DNA of 5,587 nt from Candidatus Heimdallarchaeota archaeon (GTDB lineage: Archaea; Asgardarchaeota; Heimdallarchaeia; Hodarchaeales; LC-3): NCBI GenBank assembly GCA_027364495.1, contig DAHXPE010000528.1:1-5587 (forward strand), given 5' to 3'. Made by a program: the position numbers and the translations under genes. The notes beneath the pieces are model-generated. The model was not told where the DNA came from, searched no databases, and saw only the letters and a program-made list of their open reading frames with translations. This document shows positions 1 to 5,587 of the stretch, piece after piece. The stretch's first letter is position 1. Each line of letters opens with the position of its first letter.

Positions 1-105
1 CAAAATTTCACCAAAAAACAAACTTTCAGTAGATCTTTGGATGGAAGTTATAATTTTTGCAATGTTTTCTACTGTCCCCAGTGAAAAGGATTCTATTTTT
101 CGTTT
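1..105 (-). pseudogene. Partial inverted copy of the IS1634-type transposase gene, cut by the window edge
   Basis: Read on the minus strand, these 105 bases are identical to positions 623-727 of the complete transposase gene and encode its residues 30-64 (KRKIESFSLG ... FFGEIL) in frame. The identity stops abruptly at 105/106. Beyond that point the minus-strand frame continues for 16 unrelated codons, back to a TGA at 156-154. There is no ATG, only a TTG at 147-145. The normal first 29 residues, the RBS and the promoter are therefore missing from this copy. The rest of the copy would lie left of base 1, so whether it is intact downstream cannot be judged. Most likely it is a 5'-truncated or rearranged element. 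A chimeric read or contig-end artefact would look the same. Confidence 0.75.
1..105. repeat. Left arm of perfect 105-bp inverted repeat
   Basis: Base i of this arm pairs with base 728-i, so position 1 matches 727 and position 105 matches 623. I compared the arm base by base and found no mismatch. Positions 106-110 compared with 622-618 already disagree, so the inner boundary is sharp. The outer boundary is unknown because the window begins here. Confidence 0.95.
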
Positions 106-138
106 GGCAGAAGGATAAGAACTTGTGAAATTGATGTC

Positions 139-154
139 AAAAGTCAAAGTATTT
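139..154 (+). repeat. Weak candidate left terminal inverted repeat of the IS
   Basis: AAAAGTCAAAGTATTT resembles the reverse complement of 2145-2160 (TAAGGTCAAAATATTT), with 13 of 16 bases matching. The pair is oriented as inverted termini and would define an element of about 2.0 kb, which suits the IS1634 family. No target duplication was seen outside the pair, the 5' leader of nearly 400 bases would be long, and AT-rich DNA gives such matches by chance. Confidence 0.2.
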
Positions 155-479
155 CACCTCATTGGCAAATTTAATTCATCAAAAAACTGACGGGGAAAAT
201 GAATTTGATTTTTTTTTATTATTATGATAACTCATCTTTAAAAAAGTGATTATTTAAAATTTCCTTTTTCAATTTTTTAACGACTCTTTTCTTTATATAA
301 TTCCTTTTCTAAAATTTTATTAATTTTTTTGTTAAGATAGTAAAATAAAGAAGATCTTTTCATTTCAACTATTTTGTCGCTTATATCCATGTAGTTGGTA
401 TTTATTCAAATAATATTAGAGTTATTTGAAATATAAAATTTTTTTTAAAAGTATTTTAGCTTTACTTATCGACTACGTG

Positions 480-495
480 AAACAAACTTATAAAC
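480..495 (+). promoter_or_regulatory. Candidate archaeal promoter for the transposase
   Basis: A TATA-like CTTATAAAC (487-495) is preceded by a purine-rich GAAACAAA that could serve as a TFB recognition element. Initiation about 25 bases downstream would give a leader of roughly 20 bases that still includes the RBS at 524-528. This spacing makes it a better candidate than the stronger-looking TTTATATAA at 292-300. In such AT-rich DNA the call remains tentative. Confidence 0.35.
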
Positions 496-523
496 AGTAG
501 AATAAGAAATAATACCAAGAAAA

Positions 524-528
524 AAGGT
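524..528 (+). promoter_or_regulatory. Ribosome binding site of the transposase
   Basis: AAGGT ends seven bases before the ATG at 536 and matches part of the anti-Shine-Dalgarno complement (GGAGGTGA). It supports this ATG over the internal Met codon 21. Confidence 0.5.
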
Positions 529-535
529 CTAAAAT

Positions 536-2104
536 ATGTTTGAAAACCAGTTTAAACTGACATTAAAACAAGGACGGGGGTACCAGTACGTATATATGCA
601 ACGAGTAGTCCATACAGGAAAAAAACGAAAAATAGAATCCTTTTCACTGGGGACAGTAGAAAACATTGCAAAAATTATAACTTCCATCCAAAGATCTACT
701 GAAAGTTTGTTTTTTGGTGAAATTTTGCTTTATTGCTTTACAAAGCATGAAAATTTTGACCAATTGTTAAATTCTATTCTCATTTCTTCATCGTTATCTA
801 AAAATGAAATAGAAATAATGCATTGGATTATTAATACTAGAATATTAGTGCCATATAACAAACAACGTGTATTAAGACATTTTTCTTATTCTGCTTTTTC
901 AGAACTTATTCCTATCCCTGAAAATAATGCAATTTATGAACTTATGGATAAATTGAAAGAACCAGAAGTGTATTATGAATCATATGTTCAACAAATATTC
1001 TCAAAATTACAATATAATCCAGAATGGCATCATTTTGATACAACAACTCTATACTTTTATTCCGATTATGAAGAACTACGCATAAAAGGGTTTGGAAAAT
1101 CTGGAAGGAAAGGATCACCATTAATCAAGTTAGCATTAAGCTGTACAGAGAACCTTATACCAGTCATGTATAAAATCTATTCAGGAAGAGAAAGTGATCA
1201 AATGGCATTCCAAGATTTTATTGAAAAGGTCAAGACTAGACCAGATTTGAAACATAAAATAATTTCTTTCGACGCAGGATGGTACTCTATTAAAAAAGTT
1301 GAACAACTGGAGATAGAAGGTTTCAAGTATGTTTGCATATCTGAAATTTCTTCATACATTCTAGAAGACACCCCACAAAAGCAAATTATCGATGGTGATG
1401 AATGGACACTACAACCAGGATCTTATAAAGGTAGACGTATTCTGGAAGCTTATAACGTTACGCATCACTTGGCTGCAATTAATAAACTTTCAAGAAAACT
1501 GGGAATGGTGGTAAAATTTGTCGATTCAGTTATAGACAGAACTCCAGATGCAAAATTAAAAAAAATTCAAGAATTAATAAATGGATTAGGTCTTAAAAGA
1601 TTAGTATCAGTAACTCTCTCCGAAAATAAACTCGTTTTGACTATCCACGAAAATGAGGTTCAAATTCAAAAAGAGAAGTTAAAAAAATTAGTTTTAATAA
1701 CTAACCTTCCAGTTACAACATCTAATATAGATCTTATTGAATATTATTTAAAGAGATCGTCAATAGAGCAAGTATATCGTTATATTAAGAGCCCCTTTGA
1801 AATTCGCCCTGTATATCACTGGAAACAACAACGTATACGTTCACATATCTTTCTCGTTCTATTAGGTTATTTTCATCTCACACTCTTGAGATATTACCTT
1901 TCTATTCGTTATTCAATTAACTTTACACTTGAACACTTACTGGAAGATCTCCATTATTCAACGATCATACGTTCAGAACCTAGAATTGGAAAGTATCTTC
2001 TTAGCTTAGGCAAGCAACCCGCATGGATACTGAATGTAGTTAAAGATTGGAATATAAATCTGCACCAAGACGTTTCACTAAACCAACTTTCAATTAATGA
2101 ATAA
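536..2104 (+). CDS. IS1634-type (IS4 superfamily) DDE transposase
   Basis: This is a complete 522-residue transposase, expected to cut and join element ends through an RNase H-like DDE active site. The candidate catalytic residues are Asp168 in HHFDTT, Asp246 in IISFDAG and Glu411. Glu411 lies in a textbook Y-(2)-R-(3)-E-(6)-K signature (Tyr404, Arg407, Glu411, Lys418), the hallmark of IS4-superfamily enzymes. The following stretch, FEIRPVYHWKQQRIRSHIF (residues 421-439), is the conserved segment typical of the IS1634/IS1549 group. The N-terminal ~150 residues would form the DNA-binding part, and residues 250-400 resemble the insertion between the second Asp and the Glu. The length is normal for the family, and no frameshift or internal stop is present, so it may be active. 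An exact inverted copy of codons 30-64 lies at the left edge of the window. The terminal inverted repeats of the element are not clear; a weak candidate pair is listed separately. Confidence 0.93.
   Translation: MFENQFKLTLKQGRGYQYVYMQRVVHTGKKRKIESFSLGTVENIAKIITSIQRSTESLFFGEILLYCFTKHENFDQLLNSILISSSLSKNEIEIMHWIINTRILVPYNKQRVLRHFSYSAFSELIPIPENNAIYELMDKLKEPEVYYESYVQQIFSKLQYNPEWHHFDTTTLYFYSDYEELRIKGFGKSGRKGSPLIKLALSCTENLIPVMYKIYSGRESDQMAFQDFIEKVKTRPDLKHKIISFDAGWYSIKKVEQLEIEGFKYVCISEISSYILEDTPQKQIIDGDEWTLQPGSYKGRRILEAYNVTHHLAAINKLSRKLGMVVKFVDSVIDRTPDAKLKKIQELINGLGLKRLVSVTLSENKLVLTIHENEVQIQKEKLKKLVLITNLPVTTSNIDLIEYYLKRSSIEQVYRYIKSPFEIRPVYHWKQQRIRSHIFLVLLGYFHLTLLRYYLSIRYSINFTLEHLLEDLHYSTIIRSEPRIGKYLLSLGKQPAWILNVVKDWNINLHQDVSLNQLSINE
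623..727. repeat. Right arm of perfect 105-bp inverted repeat
   Basis: This arm lies inside the intact transposase gene (codons 30-64) and is the exact reverse complement of 1-105. The two arms are separated by 517 bases (106-622), which hold the presumed transposase promoter, RBS and first 29 codons. Homology probably continues beyond 727, because its partner is cut by the left edge of the window. Confidence 0.95.
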
Positions 2105-2144
2105 TTATTTAATTTCAAAGTGAATTAAGATCACCTTAGGAAGT

Positions 2145-2160
2145 AAATATTTTGACCTTA
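2145..2160 (-). repeat. Weak candidate right terminal inverted repeat of the IS
   Basis: This is the partner of 139-154, located 41 bases after the transposase stop codon. Its core, GTCAAAATATTT on the minus strand, differs from the left copy at one of 12 positions. The caveats given for the left copy apply. Confidence 0.2.
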
Positions 2161-2170
2161 ACTACAATTT

Positions 2171-2198
2171 TCACTCTTTTTTTCCTCAATTCCTTTTT
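2171..2198 (+). terminator. T-rich tract, possible transcription terminator of the transposase
   Basis: A pyrimidine-rich stretch with a seven-T run (2177-2183) and a five-T run (2194-2198) begins about 70 bases after the transposase stop. Archaeal RNA polymerase terminates at such T tracts without needing a hairpin, and no strong stem precedes it here. Confidence 0.35.
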
Positions 2199-2440
2199 AT
2201 TCCATTCATTGAACATCAAATACTTTAAATAATTGATCGGAAAATCTATACCAAGACAAAACCTGACTTGCAAAAGGAAATAAATTACTTTAGAAAAAGG
2301 ATTTTTTGTTATTATTTTGAAGTTGAAGTAAAATTTAATTTTTTAAAATAATTATTTGCTAAGAACAAATAAACACTTGAAAAATGAATTTTAGATATAA
2401 TAATATCTTTAATAGTAAATGGAAAAATAATAATTAGCTC

Positions 2441-2450
2441 TTTTATAAAT
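2441..2450 (+). promoter_or_regulatory. Candidate TATA box of the HTH-LAGLIDADG gene
   Basis: TTTTATAAAT matches the archaeal TATA consensus and would give a leader of roughly 65 bases before the ATG at 2536. Other A/T runs nearer the gene (for example around 2500-2511) are alternatives, so the assignment is weak. Confidence 0.25.
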
Positions 2451-2523
2451 TGATTGTTCATTTCAAATAGGTGTCCGTTATCTATTTATTATTATAAAGA
2501 AATTATATTAATAATTCCATTAC

Positions 2524-2528
2524 AGGGA
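2524..2528 (+). promoter_or_regulatory. Ribosome binding site of the HTH-LAGLIDADG gene
   Basis: AGGGA, the only G-rich run in the immediate leader, ends seven bases before the ATG at 2536 and fixes the start there. Confidence 0.45.
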
Positions 2529-2535
2529 ATTTGCA

Positions 2536-4053
2536 ATGAGTAAGGTTGAATTAAGGCATCAAATTGAAAATCTCTTTGATCAAGGTGTATCAATTAATAA
2601 AATGGCTGAATTGTTAAATATTACTGAAAAAACAGTGAAAAGAAATTTACCATTAGAAAAACTAAAAGAAAAAATATATAATTTAATAGAACAAGGATAT
2701 TCTTATACTAAAATAGGAAAAGTGCTAAGTTTAGGTAGTAATACAATTTCAAATTATGCTCAAGGGTCAGAAGCGGAAAAAAAGGTAATTAATACTATTG
2801 TAATTAGATTTAAAAAAGGAGAATCTCTAAATATTATTTTAAATGATTATTCAATGAGTAAACAAGGAATTTTACGTTTTATACCTGATGAGATTCGGTT
2901 TGAAAGATTAGAGGATCTTTATATAAAACAACAACTTCCTTTTAGTGAGATATGTAAAGCACTGGGTATAAGTCGAAGTACGTTAAAAAACTGGATAAAT
3001 GAAAGTGGATTAAGTCATAGATTTCATATAGATGATAAATTTGTAAAAAGATACCCTGAAGAGGAGATTGTCCGTGATTATTTTAAATTAAAATCAATTG
3101 AAACAATTGCAAAGGAAAATGGAGTACATAAGAACAAAGTAAGCAATATTCTAAAAAAATGGGGAATTAAAAAATACAGAGATCTTAATAACATAAGAAG
3201 GCATGTGAATGGAAATTTTTTAATTAAAATAAGTAAACAATTTGACGAAATTGTAATTGGTGAGTTACTTGGTGATTTTGCTATTGCTCCTCCTTCAATC
3301 AAACCAAAAAAAGGTTTTACTCAACGATATACTAATTCAATCAATTTTCTAAATGATTATAATTTTAATAATTTTAAAAATCTTAATCCAAAGGAATTTG
3401 CAAATAGCATTAATATTATAAAATCAACTCCGATTGCAAGATTGGCATTGACTTGTTCAATTTTAGAAGCACCTTGGTTATATAGTTTATATAATATTTT
3501 TCTAAGACAAAATTTAAATCCAAATTTAACAATTATAAAAAACCGAAGTAACAATTCATATCAGCTTAATTTAACTAGTGCTAAATTTGTGGAAATAGCA
3601 AACTACCATGCAAAATGGTATCCAAAAGGAATTAAAGTTGTACCAAGAGATTTAACATTAACTCCGTTAGTTTTGTTACATTGGTACATTGGGGATGGCT
3701 CATTTAACAATTCAATTAGTCTTTTTACAAACGGGTTTATCAAAAAGGATGTCCTTTTTTTAATTAAAAAAATGGATTGTACTGTAGGAATTAAAACCAA
3801 GTTTAACATGACAAAAACTGGACCAATTATAAAAATCTATAAAAAAATTGAAATAGAAAAATTCTTTAAAGTCCTAGACCTGGCCGGAGAAGAAACAAAT
3901 TTTTGTAGAAGATTTTTTCCCTGGAAATTTGAAAAGGTAACAAAGAATGAAGTAATGATATCAAATGAATATAAAGAGTTAGTAAAAACTTACCTTTTTG
4001 AAAAAAATAAAGAAATGTATAAAAGAGTTTTGGAATATATAGAAAATTATTAA
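2536..4053 (+). CDS. Multi-HTH protein with C-terminal LAGLIDADG homing-endonuclease domain
   Basis: This 505-residue protein has two parts. Residues ~1-215 contain about five successive helix-turn-helix-like units: ~5-38 (INKMAELLNITEKTVKRNL), ~42-74, ~82-116, ~121-158 (FSEICKALGISRSTLKNWI) and ~174-211 (IETIAKENGVHKNKVSNIL). Residues ~235-470 look like a two-motif LAGLIDADG domain: IGELLGDF (241-248) as motif 1 and LLHWYIGDGS (380-389) as motif 2. Motif 2 follows a WYPKGIKVVP...LTP segment typical of LAGLIDADG_2-type endonucleases. Both acidic positions expected to bind metal (Asp247, Asp387) are kept, so DNA cleavage is plausible. There are no intein splice blocks and no host gene around it, so it is free-standing. 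It could instead be a domesticated regulator, by analogy with WhiA, which also pairs LAGLIDADG and HTH folds. Its composition is visibly more AT-rich than ahcY, which hints at transfer. The HTH count is by eye. Confidence 0.78.
   Translation: MSKVELRHQIENLFDQGVSINKMAELLNITEKTVKRNLPLEKLKEKIYNLIEQGYSYTKIGKVLSLGSNTISNYAQGSEAEKKVINTIVIRFKKGESLNIILNDYSMSKQGILRFIPDEIRFERLEDLYIKQQLPFSEICKALGISRSTLKNWINESGLSHRFHIDDKFVKRYPEEEIVRDYFKLKSIETIAKENGVHKNKVSNILKKWGIKKYRDLNNIRRHVNGNFLIKISKQFDEIVIGELLGDFAIAPPSIKPKKGFTQRYTNSINFLNDYNFNNFKNLNPKEFANSINIIKSTPIARLALTCSILEAPWLYSLYNIFLRQNLNPNLTIIKNRSNNSYQLNLTSAKFVEIANYHAKWYPKGIKVVPRDLTLTPLVLLHWYIGDGSFNNSISLFTNGFIKKDVLFLIKKMDCTVGIKTKFNMTKTGPIIKIYKKIEIEKFFKVLDLAGEETNFCRRFFPWKFEKVTKNEVMISNEYKELVKTYLFEKNKEMYKRVLEYIENY
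4001..4007 (-). terminator. Possible ahcY terminator T run inside the convergent gene
   Basis: On the minus strand this is a seven-T run, 51 bases past the ahcY stop and inside the last codons of the opposing gene. Between that stop and this run there is no comparable T tract. If used, the ahcY transcript would be antisense to the 3' end of the endonuclease-like mRNA. Confidence 0.25.
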
Positions 4054-4057
4054 ATGT

Positions 4058-5398
4058 TTATTCAGTACCTTCTTTCCAACCGGTTAAATAAGCTTGTTGT
4101 TCGGGTGTGAGAGTATCAATTTGAATACCTAATGCTTGTAACTTTAGTTTAGCTATTTTTTCATCAATTTCTTTAGGAAGTTCAACAACGATTCCTCCAT
4201 GACTGATTAGATCAGCTTTGTTGGTTACTATATGGTGAGCTGCCAAAAATTGACCACTAAAGGACATATCCATGACTTGACTTGGGTGGCCTTCAGCTGC
4301 ACTTAAGTTGACTAGACGCCCTTCTGCTAGTACTGTTACTGACTTGCCATTTTCTAGGGTAAATTGTTGAGTATTGGTACGTAAGGATTCGACTGCTTTT
4401 GCTTTTTGGCGTAGTGTTTTAAGATCTAATTCAACATCAAAATGACCTGTATTGCACATTACGGCTCCATTTTTCATATTAAGCATATGTGGATAGGTAA
4501 TTACATGTTTACAGCCTGTTGCAGTTACAAAAACATCTCCTATCTTAGATGCTTCAGCCATGGGCATAACCTCAATTCCTTCCATGGTAGCAGTTAAAGC
4601 TCTGAATGGATCTATTTCTGTAGCAATAACTCGTCTGGCTCCAAGACCTTTTGCTCTGAGTGCAACACCTCGACCACAGTGACCATACCCAGAGACTACG
4701 AAAACTGAACCAGCTATAAGATCAGCTGTTGCTCGTAAGATACCATCAATGGTTGATTGGCCGGTTCCCCATAAATTATCCATTTCGTGCTTTACGTAAA
4801 GATTATTGGTTGCTAAAATAGGGTATAATAATGCTTTATCAGCTGCCATGGCTCGTAATCTAATTATACCAGTTGTTGTTTCTTCAGCTCCTGCAACTAC
4901 GGTATCAATGATTTTTGATCCTTCAACTTTAAGGTATTTTTTAATAATTTCTATTTCTGGACCTGATTCTCCACGCTTCATTTTGTGAAGTGATGAAACT
5001 AAATCAGCACCATCATCGATTGTAATTTGTGGTTTTGCATTCAAAACATTAGCAATTGATCTATAATATCCATCATTATCCATGTCTCTCCATGCGTATA
5101 CATTTATACCTAATTTGACAAGACCGGCAGCAACCTCATCGGTTGTTGATAATGGGTTTGATGCACAGAGATGAACTTCAGCTCCAGCATTTTTGAGGGT
5201 TAATGCAAGGATTGCTGTTTCTTTTGTTACATGAAGACAGCAACCGATTTTCCAACCTTTGAAAGGTTGTCCTTTAGAATAGGTATCATTAATAATCTGT
5301 AAAACAGGCATATGCCGCTTTGCCCATTCTATTACTTTTGTTCCCTTATCAGCTAAATCCATAGATTTAACTTCATAGTTTGGACCTTTATCTGTCAT
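4058..5398 (-). CDS. ahcY: S-adenosylhomocysteine hydrolase (adenosylhomocysteinase)
   Basis: This cytosolic NAD+-dependent enzyme of the activated methyl cycle reversibly splits S-adenosylhomocysteine into adenosine and homocysteine, relieving inhibition of methyltransferases. The 446-residue chain is complete. By alignment with the human enzyme, the substrate-site residues are present: His56 (CLHVT), Asp129 (IDDGADL), Glu173 (EETTTG), Lys203, Asp207, Asn208, His319 (CNTGHFDVE) and His371 (EGHPS). The Rossmann loop is GYGHCGRG (237-244), with Glu261 (TEIDP) as the likely NAD-ribose ligand. Thr212 in GTGQS replaces the human Cys195, and the C-terminus lacks the Lys/Tyr tail; both are usual in archaeal and Thermotoga forms. 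In methanogens a close homologue acts on S-inosylhomocysteine, so substrate preference is not certain. GAGG at 5407-5410 supports the ATG start. The 3' end faces the neighbouring gene with four bases between stop codons. Confidence 0.96.
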   Translation of the reverse strand: MTDKGPNYEVKSMDLADKGTKVIEWAKRHMPVLQIINDTYSKGQPFKGWKIGCCLHVTKETAILALTLKNAGAEVHLCASNPLSTTDEVAAGLVKLGINVYAWRDMDNDGYYRSIANVLNAKPQITIDDGADLVSSLHKMKRGESGPEIEIIKKYLKVEGSKIIDTVVAGAEETTTGIIRLRAMAADKALLYPILATNNLYVKHEMDNLWGTGQSTIDGILRATADLIAGSVFVVSGYGHCGRGVALRAKGLGARRVIATEIDPFRALTATMEGIEVMPMAEASKIGDVFVTATGCKHVITYPHMLNMKNGAVMCNTGHFDVELDLKTLRQKAKAVESLRTNTQQFTLENGKSVTVLAEGRLVNLSAAEGHPSQVMDMSFSGQFLAAHHIVTNKADLISHGGIVVELPKEIDEKIAKLKLQALGIQIDTLTPEQQAYLTGWKEGTE

Positions 5399-5406
5399 AT
5401 TATTTT

Positions 5407-5410
5407 CCTC
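5407..5410 (-). promoter_or_regulatory. Ribosome binding site of ahcY
   Basis: On the minus strand GAGG lies eight bases before the ATG at 5398-5396, a standard Shine-Dalgarno placement. It supports the chosen start. Confidence 0.65.
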
Positions 5411-5498
5411 AATATTTTTTAATTCATTCGAGAAATATAGCTCAATTTAGTATTTCTTCATAGCATATTATAGTATAGACATATGAATATTTCTTTTT

Positions 5499-5527
5499 TG
5501 TGACATTTTTATATATTTAGTGTCACA
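5499..5527 (-). promoter_or_regulatory. Perfect inverted repeat around a TATA-like box: candidate ahcY promoter/operator
   Basis: TGTGACA (5499-5505) and TGTCACA (5521-5527) are exact reverse complements separated by 15 bases. The spacer holds TAAATATATAAAA on the minus strand (5507-5519), a good archaeal TATA box about 110 bases before the ahcY start. Half-site centres are 22 bp apart, close to two helical turns, as expected for a dimeric regulator. A protein bound here would cover the TATA box, so repression is the simplest reading. The regulator is unknown, and the site could also serve a gene to the right of the window. Confidence 0.5.
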
Positions 5528-5537
5528 TAATTATAAT

Positions 5538-5555
5538 CTCGTTAAAAACAACGAG
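5538..5555. terminator. Small hairpin CTCGTT/AACGAG, possible terminator or regulatory stem
   Basis: A perfect six-base stem (5538-5543 with 5550-5555) encloses a six-base A-rich loop. On the plus strand a six-T run follows at 5567-5572, eleven bases beyond the stem, which is further than usual for an intrinsic terminator. On the minus strand no T run follows closely. Its role is uncertain. Confidence 0.25.
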
Positions 5556-5587
5556 GGGATAGAAAATTTTTTATTAACAGATTTGTG

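Larger units (their letters stand above)
106..535. other. Non-coding AT-rich stretch upstream of the transposase
   Basis: No convincing gene was found in these 430 bases. They contain a nine-T run at 209-217, a further T-rich stretch near 320-330, and a TATA-like TTTATATAA at 292-300. A second, better placed TATA-like box sits at 487-495. GTGAAAT (125-131) and ATTTCAC (151-157) form a 7-bp inverted repeat with a 19-base spacer. A short open frame at 134-190 (18 codons, starting MSKVKVFHL) resembles the start of archaeal ribosomal protein eL20/LX but stops at once, so it is not called as a gene. No tRNA or CRISPR pattern was seen. Confidence 0.6.
2105..2535. other. Non-coding AT-rich gap between transposase and endonuclease-like gene
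   Basis: These 431 bases hold no convincing gene; the longest short frame noted (ATG at 2384) ends after 17 codons. Apart from the T-rich tract after the transposase, I see a six-base stem, AGATAT/ATATCT, at 2393-2408 with a four-base loop, and TATA-like TTTTATAAAT at 2441-2450, the best promoter candidate for the next gene. The weak IS right-end candidate also falls here. No tRNA, CRISPR or riboswitch pattern was recognised. Confidence 0.55.

Noticed and set aside
512..2256. Nine-base direct match ATACCAAGA at 512-520 and 2248-2256, flanking the transposase
   Set aside because: I considered it as a target duplication, but it lies only 16 bases before the transposase start, leaves no room for a terminal repeat, and does not extend; probably chance.
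2393..2408. AGATAT/ATATCT hairpin as a terminator
   Set aside because: It is a six-base, all-but-two A/T stem with no following T run; expected by chance in this composition.
3078..3809. Three minus-strand open frames of 65-74 codons inside the HTH-LAGLIDADG gene
   Set aside because: They are antisense shadows of an AT-rich gene, have no recognisable motifs, and lie opposite conserved coding sequence.
2536..4053. Intein carrying a LAGLIDADG domain
   Set aside because: There is no host protein sequence on either side, no N-terminal Cys/Ser splice block and no C-terminal HN motif; the protein starts with its own Met and RBS.
4806..4988. 60-codon plus-strand open frame inside ahcY
   Set aside because: It lies opposite highly conserved enzyme motifs (around EETTTG and the lysine loop) and has no independent support.
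5399..5498. SAH or SAM riboswitch in the ahcY leader
   Set aside because: The leader is AT-rich and shows none of the GC-rich paired helices or conserved cores of those classes.
1..5587. tRNA, rRNA or CRISPR array
   Set aside because: No cloverleaf-like GC-rich segment and no regularly spaced short direct repeats were found on either strand by eye.

Overview
This is a strongly AT-rich window. It probably comes from an archaeon: the S-adenosylhomocysteine hydrolase is of the archaeal/thermophile type (GTGQS in place of the eukaryotic Cys motif, and a short C-terminus without the Lys/Tyr tail), and TATA-like boxes precede the genes. A low-GC lineage such as the Asgard archaea would fit, but three genes cannot settle the taxonomy, and an AT-rich bacterium is not excluded.

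Layout, left to right. Positions 1-105 are a perfect reverse-complement copy of bases 623-727, an internal piece of the transposase gene that follows. The left edge therefore cuts a second, inverted copy that lacks its N-terminal codons. Positions 106-535 are non-coding and AT-rich, with T tracts and a likely promoter. A complete IS1634-type (IS4 superfamily) DDE transposase lies at 536-2104 (+). A second AT-rich gap (2105-2535) separates it from a 505-residue protein at 2536-4053 (+), which joins about five helix-turn-helix units to a C-terminal LAGLIDADG endonuclease-type domain. Four bases beyond its stop is the stop codon of ahcY (S-adenosylhomocysteine hydrolase), which runs on the minus strand from 5398 to 4058. 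The ahcY upstream region (5399-5587) carries a perfect TGTGACA/TGTCACA inverted repeat around a TATA-like box.

Only ahcY is a housekeeping gene; it clears S-adenosylhomocysteine, the product inhibitor of methyltransferases. The left two thirds of the window look like a landing zone for mobile DNA: a transposase, an inverted fragment of the same transposase, and a homing-endonuclease-like gene packed against the 3' end of ahcY. Nothing shows that the three genes act in one pathway. The points most worth a second look are the multi-HTH/LAGLIDADG architecture, the operator-like palindrome at the ahcY promoter, and the exact 105-bp inverted repeat, which may be real or an assembly/amplification artefact.
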